Below, in pieces: positions 57,178-64,000 of a stretch of DNA of 64,000 nucleotides (within the stretch, counting starts at the first letter, position 1; each line of letters begins with the position of its first letter). The notes beneath the pieces were generated by a model, which was not told the DNA's origin, ran no database searches, and saw nothing but the letters and a program-made list of their open reading frames with translations. The stretch is taken from NCBI GenBank assembly GCA_034440615.1, contig JAOTOM010004123.1, forward strand, positions 1 to 64,000, written 5' to 3'. Origin of the DNA: Ashinkailepas kermadecensis. Taxonomy: Eukaryota; Arthropoda; Thecostraca; Neolepadidae. The position numbers and the translations under genes are program-made.

Positions 57178-58640
57178 ATGAACACCATACTTCAATTGAG
57201 CACACACGGACTAATTAGACACTGGCATGATTTCAAACTTACGCATTACAAACAAACCACACAGCCCTATGCATTCAAGAAACACACTTCAAACCCTAAG
57301 ACCCCTACCAATTTAACACTTCTCACTACACATTACACAGGCAAGCTACACACAACACACAGAGATCAGGCGGTGTTTGCACATACATTAGGAACACCAC
57401 ACCTCACCGCCTAATACACTTCAACACCACAGCAGACATACTACTCAATGAAATACACATACACAACAATACTTACATACTAATCAACATATACGACTCC
57501 CCTCGCGAACCACAGAAACGCTCTCGAAATTAAATAAAGCACTTGACCAAATTACCACGCCATTCATAATAACAGGATATTTCAATTCGCACCACCCACT
57601 ATGGGACACTCGCACAACACAACCTGATCACCGAGCACTCACTCTCATCACACTAGCCAACCAACACAACCTCACCATACTCAACACAGGATCACCAACC
57701 TACCTCGTCCCAATTACCGCTCATCCCCCCTCCCCCCATGACCCAAGACATAACCCTTGTATCCTCACGCATATCTCTCTCCCTATCCTGGACATCCGAT
57801 TCCGATCCTCATTTCAGCGACCACGCACCCATAGCCTGCAACCAAATACCGACCACCGGCCCACCCAATCCCCCATCTGGCCGATGGAACTTTAAAAAAA
57901 AGCATCCTGGACCCCCTTCTCAGAGTCCCCAGCCGCACAAATAGCCCACAACCCACACCTCTCACCAGAACAATTCGCCGACATTCTTCTCACTACAGCA
58001 CACCAACACATACCGCAAACAAAACCACGCCACCAACACAAACGTCGCGCGGCTCCCTGGTGGAACGGCGAGTGCCATCGGGCAATCCGCGCGAGGAACC
58101 ATGCACGACACAGATATGAAAGACACCACACACAGGAAACACTCACAATATACAAACAACACAAAGCACTCTATAAACGAAGCATCAAAAACGCTAAAAA
58201 GAACTCTTGGACTAAATTGTGTAATCAATTTAATAGATTAACCCCTCTCGGCGACGTCGTGGGAGTATTTCCGGGTACGAGTGGTCTAGGGGTAAGATGC
58301 TCGTCTCACAATCGAAAGGTTGTGGGTTCGAGTCTCACCTGTCGCTACTCTTCGCCCGCGACCAATCGGTGCGAGAGATTGGCGACGCTACATGACTCAA
58401 TGGTCGACGTGTCGTAAAGCCAATAACCAACCAACCAACCCCTCTCGGCGAAATTTGGACACTCCTGAGAAAATTCCAACACCGACAAAGACCTCCAATA
58501 AAAGCCATCATACTCAGACACAACAACAACACCGTCACAGACCCACAAACAATCGCAAACATCTTCGCACACAACTACCACCTTAGGTCATCCACACTCC
58601 CACGAAACCCCCCACCTCCAATCAGACACACACGCCCACA
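57178..58640 (+). pseudogene. I/Jockey-type LINE ORF2: endonuclease and linker, truncated before RT
   Basis: The ORF2 start at 57178 gives MNTILQLSTHGLIRHWHDFK. In a shifted frame CIQETHFKP (about 57269) carries the catalytic Glu block of APE endonucleases. PFIITGYFNSHHPLWDT (about 57561) is the GDFN block with Tyr at the Asp position (57578-57580). DPHFSDHAPI (about 57802) is the final SDH block. The linker region follows: APWWNGECHRAIRARNHARH and LYKRSIKNAKKNSW. After the second SINE it resumes with EIWTLLRKFQHRQRPPIKAI and ends near 58640. No RT follows. Loss of the 3' half is unusual for a LINE (5' truncation is the rule) and implies a later deletion or rearrangement. Multiple frameshifts. 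Confidence 0.8.
58255..58436 (+). mobile_element. tRNA-Val-derived SINE, copy 2, with 15-bp target duplication
   Basis: Flanked by perfect direct repeats AACCCCTCTCGGCGA (58240-58254 and 58437-58451). From 58273 it is nearly identical to copy 1, with boxes A and B intact and an AACCAACCAACC tail. It has 18 extra bases (CGTCGTGGGAGTATTTCC) at its 5' end, so it is longer than copy 1 by upstream read-through or untemplated addition. It inserted in the same strand sense into the LINE linker region. Confidence 0.9.
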
Positions 58641-59449
58641 TCTTGACGCGTAGTCAGCGTTCTGAGACTGTGGTCCCGTGAGGACTGATGTCAACGACGC
58701 AGTAGCTTTCGTCAGGCTGGCCGCATCCCCAGAGAACTACCCCCATGTTGAAGAGCTTCCTGAACTGTCGAGCTATGCGGGTCTGTCGCGGCCGGCCGCA
58801 TCTGTAAATTGAATAACTGTCTTTCGACCTCTAAATTCAAAATGTGTAGCATTTACTGTCGGCGGTCTCATCGAAACATTGTACAAACGTCCTTCTGAAG
58901 CGTGCGAATTGCTGTTTACTGCCGTTTGCTTGCTTTAACCACTGCACAATACATTCAGTGCAGAGTCATATAACTTTTGGGAGTTGTCGCGACGCCCGGT
59001 CCTGCTAGACTACATCACAAGCCTGCTAGACGACTACGCTACAACTGACACCGTGACGTCGGATCAACAATCAGTGAGTCCGGGAGAATCACGAAATCCT
59101 CCAAAAAATTCCCGTTCCAGTTTTGACAACCGCTATAGAACTTCATAAAATTGTATGCTTGTGCTGAATGTTCGCTGTGTACTGAGTACTGTACATATGA
59201 GTTATTGTGTGAGCCAGGAGACTTAATAGAAACTATGTCTCCACAAAATTAGCGAAATCAAAATGTTGTAACCCATTGAAAAATAAGTTAAGTGAGCCAA
59301 CATCACTGATATTACATTTGAGAGACTTGCCGACAGCTTTAATAAAATTAGAATGGAAATGAGCGCTCAGGGCATCAGCCAGAAAACCAAACCTTTTGCT
59401 GGGGAGAGCCACCATAAATTATGCGATTGACTAAAACAATTAGACCGTA
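58641..59449. other. Sequence between LINE remnant and Gypsy gag; no feature proven
   Basis: A 5' LTR or leader of the following Ty3/Gypsy element would be expected here. I could not identify matching LTR ends or a primer-binding site. No host gene seen. Confidence 0.35.
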
Positions 59450-60425
59450 TCAGTTACTCGATGAATGACGAGCAAATAAGAATAATATTCCGGGATTTTT
59501 ACAAAGAATGCTTTCGCACCAACCCAACTTCACGTGGGCAGATATTAAACAAGTAATGAATGAAAGATACTCAGGCCTTTCGGACCAGAAATGCTCCCAG
59601 AAATCCTTGCGAAAACTGAAGCAGCATAGGGTTGAACTTGTGCAAAACTTCGGTGAGAGGTTGCTCACTCTGGCCAGGGAGACTTACACCGACGTGGACA
59701 GTCCCACAACTCAGGAAATTGTGATCGTCGTTTTCAACAAGGGTGTACAAAGCGGCAATCTGGTCAGTAAATTATATAGGCATCAATTTAGAAACCTGGA
59801 GGAGGCCATTCAGTTCGCAGTGCGCGAACAACAGCTGGACAGGACAGTGGAGCTATGTCGCGGAGTACAGAAACATGATGACGAGCCGATAGAAATAGAC
59901 ACAGTTCGTCCAGACGTAGGAAACGATAAGATAGACAAGCTATAAAAATTATTATTGGCAATAGGACAAACGGTATAAAAATTAGCGCACAAAAACCAGA
60001 AGTACCACAGCCGCCGAGCCAACCTCAGCCTGGACTCCGGGTATTTCACCCGCCCTACCCGCAGTATCCGCGACCGCCACGACCCTACGCCCCGGGACCC
60101 AACCACGGACCCCCTCCGCCGCGCCCTACTGCGGGCCCCAGAATATGGAAGCTCCAGCAGCCACGCCCCTCATTTCAGTGGACCTCTGATGGAAAACCCA
60201 TCTGGTTTTTTGTACCCGCGTTGGTCACATCGGTCGCCAGTGCCGCTCCCCCCCCCACCGCCCAGACAGTCGAAAAACTAAAGAGCTCCATTGTGAATGG
60301 CCACCACGATGGAGCTGAGAAGTTTGGGAGAAATGAACCACAGAGGAAGAAAAAAACGTCAGAAAAAGAGAGACAAAGTAAGCAAAAGCAGGAACGTGTT
60401 CAACAAATTCGTATTAAACCTAATA
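59450..60425 (+). pseudogene. Ty3/Gypsy-like gag remnant
   Basis: The frame from about 59460 includes FTWADIKQVMNERYSGLSDQ, an RV.LVQNFGERLLTLARETY-like capsid segment, VIVVFNKGVQSGNLVSKL and REQQLDRTVEL, all typical of Ty3/Gypsy capsid domains. A stop follows at 59943-59945. Beyond it comes a Pro-rich segment (about 60000-60150). Then, in a shifted frame near 60214, CTRVGHIGRQC appears as the second half of a CCHC zinc knuckle. The first Cys pair is lost to a T-run frameshift. Neighbouring protease and RT confirm the element type. No envelope gene is seen. Confidence 0.75.
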
Positions 60426-60795
60426 CCCCCATGTGCTGGCTTAAAATTGTAACCAAAACGCCTACACGCTCGTAGATACTGGAGCAGACATCTCATTGAT
60501 CTCGAAAGAATTATTTGACAAAATTGTAGAGTATCAGATCATCTGTTTTTCCGGAAACCGAAAAGACCGCATCCTCCTTATTTCGGTCAGCGGCCATCGC
60601 TTGAAAGTTATCGGTATAGGCACATTCAACGTCGAGATGAGTAAGTTCAGAAAACCATTCGCCTTCCAAATTGTAGAAGACTTGAAGCAACAGTTCATGT
60701 TGGGATGCGATTTCTTGACCGAGTTTGGAGCAAAATTAGATTTCGTGGAGAAAGCCCTGTGCATTGAAGGTAATATGATCCCACCCAGACCGTAG
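60426..60795 (+). pseudogene. Ty3/Gypsy-like aspartic protease region
   Basis: LVDTGADISLISKELFDK (60469 onward) is the aspartic protease active-site block, and the frame reads on through SGHRLKVIGIGTFNVEMSK, AFQIVEDLKQQFMLGCDFL and LDFVEKALCIEG. The GCDFL(TE)(F)G-like flap end is typical. The frame is open for about 100 codons and then stops at 60793. It is separated from gag and RT by stops, so no continuous polyprotein remains. Confidence 0.8.
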
Positions 60796-61870
60796 CGATA
60801 GACCAGTGAGCAGGCGAGCTCACTAGTCAGAGTCAAAGGACGCATATATAGCCCGGCCAACACGGTCGTGGAGTGTCCGGAAGCTGTAAATCGAGTACAA
60901 TTAGTGGAGCAAACTTGTTACGTGCGTTCGTTGGACAAAACAGCACTTATTTCTCAGGAGCCTGTCTTGTTCATAGCCGCTCCTTTCTACGCTGAACCCC
61001 GAACAAGTAAATAGCGTTCGCTGAGGAAATAGACGAATCCGACGTAGAAGACTTGATAGACATGACACAGGACATCGACCTGACCCCGTCAACCACACCC
61101 TCGGACCCGATTGAGCAAACCAAACTGTCTCACCTGACTGGGGCTGACAAAGAGAAATTTGAGCAACTGTTACGTGTCAACGCTGACCTATTTCCCGCGA
61201 CTGACGCCGACCTTGGCACGACTGACGTTATACAGATGGACCTAGAAACTACTAACCACCCACCGATCTGTCTAGCTCCTTACAAAACCCCATTCTCTCA
61301 GCGAAAATATGCAGAAGACCAAATTAAAGTCATGTTAGAAGCTGGAATCATCGAGAAGACAGACAGTCCGTTTGTCGCACATATAGTCGTTGTACGTAAA
61401 AGGGACGAAAGTAACCGGTTCGCTATCGATTACAGAAAACTAAATAAGGTGGCCAAGAAAAACAGTTACCCTCTTCCGCTAATTGAGAACATTCTTGCCT
61501 CTCTCGGTGGAGCGAACTTCTTTTCGTCTCTCTATTTGAAAGCTAGATACTGGCAAATTTCGATGTCAGAAGAGAGCATCCCGAAAACAGCTTTCACGTG
61601 CTTCTTAGGCTTGTGGAATTTTAGAAAAATGTAATTTGGATTCTGCAACGCGCCATCGAAATTCTGGACTTAATGAACAAAGTGCTGTCAGGAATTCAGA
61701 ATCAGTTTGCGGTGACTTACATCGAGGACATAATATTGTACTCGAAAACGTTTGATGAACACCCAGTTCACTTAGAATAATTATTCGCCAATTGCGCAAT
61801 GCAAAATTGAAATGGAAACTTTCGAAACGTGATTTTCTGAAAAAGGACGTCCAACATTTATCCCTTTGAC
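60796..61870 (+). pseudogene. Ty3/Gypsy-like reverse transcriptase, partial and broken
   Basis: The open part 61053-61634 contains the standard entry region: YKTPFSQRKYAEDQIKVMLE, IIEKTDSPFVAHIVVVRKRD, RFAIDYRKLNKVAKKNSYPL and PLIENILASLGGANFFSSLY. A TAA follows at 61632-61634, where the sequence before the catalytic centre should continue. Further on (61718-61729) the catalytic block reads YIED, with Glu in place of the first Asp. More shifts follow, and similarity ends about 61865. RNase H, integrase and a 3' LTR are not found. Confidence 0.85.
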
Positions 61871-62837
61871 TGCCACAGGCCGTCTGCCGAATTTCGTCTG
61901 TACTGCCGCAAGTGTGTAACTCTGAGTCCCCAGCGGGCTGCCCATTGCCATATCTCGAAAGAGTGCATGTCAGAACTCCACTCCGGTCTGACACCTGATC
62001 CCCTCGCGCCGGTTCGGTGGTCGGAGGGTGCCACGTTTCGTGGCGTGGTGGCGGTCGGTAGGACTGGGCTGCCTGCAGGTATGGCAATGACGAGCACGGC
62101 GCTAAGCGATCGAGCCCAGAACGGGGCTGCCAATTTCGGAAACTGTTGCATATGGAAGCGAAATGCTGATTTTGAAAGCCTGATTCCCATGGAAATTATT
62201 TTCTAGGTGCCGTAGCTGAGGGTGGGGTATGTACAGATTCGACTCACCGAGCTTTCCACGGTATCTGAAAATAGTTATCGGAAAACGTGTCGAATGTACG
62301 GCGGCATTGTAATATGTTGAAATAGTAAGGGCCTGCACGCCGTATCACTGCGACGACTCCAACTGATATTGTGAGCATTGAAATAGGCTTCGTTGGGGTC
62401 GTGGGTCTTCTCACGACTCCAGTCTAGACATTGTCAAGGCTCACCGCAATATATATCGGGACAGGCGTGCCGGCCATTGCCATTCCAACGCATCTGAATA
62501 TACTCTTAGTTATGACATACAACTCATATAAACGCTCAAAACATTCGTTCATTTTGAGGCCTATAAACACACCAATCGGACGATCATCTTTGTGGTTCTG
62601 TATCGTACCGCTCTAACTATGTGGGTACAGATTACAAGAAGATTACGCAATGCGGACGACAGTTAGGGGGCAGTTATCGGCTCGTCGTTCAATGCCTTTA
62701 AAGCATTAGTTTTTCTCACCCACGGACTGGTAACCATTACGAGATTGTCCACGTAATGCCGCAATATATGTTGGAATATAATGTTCTAGGGCCACTTCTC
62801 TTTTCATCTTTTGGAATAAAATTGAGGTAGGGCTGAG
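61871..62837. other. No gene seen
   Basis: Open frames on both strands here show no family features. Confidence 0.4.
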
Positions 62838-63652
62838 GAAAACGTGTTCATATTTGTTGACGACATCAATTTGATAGGAGTGGCTAACAGTAGTGAGCAA
62901 TCTAGTAATGTTCAACTGGACTTGGAGGACCTAAACAGTGGGCTGATCAATGGCAGCTATGCAAAATGTAAGGTTATGCATCCTGGGTCTGGAGGTGAGA
63001 CTTTCAGATATACAATGGGAGGTAGGAAATTGGATGTTATTGAAGAGGAAAGAGATTAATTTTGTTAGTTTCAAATGATCTCAAAGCAGACAAACAACGT
63101 GTCTCAGCTAATAGTAGGGCAATCAGAATGCTGGGAATCATTAATGGGAGTGTGAGGTATCACAGCAAAGAAGTGACGAAAATGCTGTACTTGGCCTATG
63201 AGCGACCCCACTTATAATATTCTATACAGGCATGGAGTCCCTACTTTGAAAACGATATAGATATGCTAAAAAGAGTTCAGCGCGAAGCCACTAGACCCAT
63301 CAGTGGACTAGGTAACTTATAATATGGGGATAAACTTATAGCATTAGATATGTACTCACTCAGGTATAGGAGATTAAGGGGTGATATGATTTAAATGCAT
63401 AACGTTATTAAAGGGCTAGATCCGGTCAATCTGAATGATGCCCTTCTATTTAGACTATCACATAGTGGTCATCAATTCAGGTTAGACAAATCAAGGTGTA
63501 GAACATTTAAGCAACAACAGGTCTTCAGTCAAAGGATTGTTGATCAGTGGAATAGCCTGCCTGCTGATGTTGTAGGGAGTCCCTCATTGAATGTATTTAA
63601 AAATACGGTGGACAACTATTTCAGGTTGCAAAATCTTGTTTTTGAGTTCTAA
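62838..63652 (+). pseudogene. CR1-like RT C-terminal half
   Basis: It opens at the RT active site (FIFVDDINLIGVANSSEQSS, with both Asp present at 62859-62864). It continues with KCKVMHPGSGG, then, after a TAA at 63057-63059, SANSRAIRMLGIINGSVRYH. In-frame stops replace residues in the PHL.YS and GNL.YGDK regions. The last open part, 63395-63652, reads KGLDPVNLNDALLFRLSHSG and QQQVFSQRIVDQWNSLPADV with the family's C-terminus. The 5' part of the RT is missing. Same subfamily as the pieces at 370-660 and 2975-3345. Confidence 0.85.
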
Positions 63653-64000
63653 GGGGTGGTGGATGGTGCGATATCTAGGCTAAGTGGGTGTGCACTGTAC
63701 GAGCCCCTTTAGGCGGGTGCGGCTGGAGTCTGAAAATTATTGGTAGGGCTCTCAAGTCAAGGTTGTTACATGAAAACAGGTGAATAGAGCTGGATAGGTA
63801 AGGTAGAAAGACATTGATCAGTGGGGGGATTTTGGTCCTGTGTTATTGTTGAAACTAGGACCCTTATGTTTTTGATAATGCTAATAAATTGAGTATTATA
63901 CTAGCTGTATAGGGTATATTACACTACTAGTATTATATTATACTATATAGGGTGTACGTAGCAGTGGATTCAGCACCTTCCTTCAGGATGTGATACTGAT
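63653..64000 (+). repeat. CR1-like LINE 3' UTR, running off the window
   Basis: It has the GTGTGCACTGTACGAGCCCC block, then a TATAGGGTGTACGTAGCAGT and CTTCAGGATGTGATACTGAT module at the window edge, as in the other copies. Confidence 0.7.

Overview
The window reads as invertebrate nuclear DNA, probably arthropod and possibly crustacean. It has short exons with GT/AG borders, CR1-like, I/Jockey-like and Ty3/Gypsy-like retroelements, a tRNA-derived SINE, PIF/Harbinger, TTAA and hAT-like DNA elements, and very many minisatellites. Nothing looks bacterial. Almost every long open frame lies in a retroelement remnant or runs through a tandem repeat.

0-18 kb is mostly a graveyard of CR1-like LINE pieces: an ORF1 with an SGNH-hydrolase-like domain, an endonuclease, a reverse transcriptase and several copies of one 3' tail. 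It also holds a broken PIF/Harbinger transposase, two TTAA-flanked elements filled with AGGTCA-bearing repeats, and the first of several degenerate arrays built on GGGGCCCC.

18-36 kb contains the main host locus. Plus-strand exons at 18126-18323, 19861-19960, 33122-33334, 33911-33965 and up to the stop at 34575 resemble, in order, the ankyrin repeats, the post-COR region and the extreme C-terminus of death-associated protein kinase (DAPK). Many expected middle exons (remaining ankyrins, Roc, COR, most of the death domain) are not visible, one exon has a 1-nt frameshift, and three minisatellites (27, 94 and 20 bp) each start at an exon edge or the stop codon. The large intron holds a minus-strand three-exon gene remnant with matching splice phases, a pure (TA)n tract of about 760 bp, and a 2.6-kb foldback element with a 9-bp target duplication.

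36-54 kb is repeat territory. A possible hAT-like composite (39291-46132) has related ends and a near-perfect 8-bp flanking duplication, and is filled with GGGGCC-type minisatellites. A related block at 47.2-50.9 kb contains a 37-bp unit amplified about 28 times.

54-64 kb holds a frameshifted I/Jockey-type LINE (ORF1 with zinc knuckles, ORF2 endonuclease) carrying two insertions of one tRNA-Val-like SINE, each with perfect target duplications. It is followed by a decayed Ty3/Gypsy element (gag, protease, partial RT) and another CR1 reverse-transcriptase tail.

All family calls come from reading the translations and recalled family features; no database search was possible.
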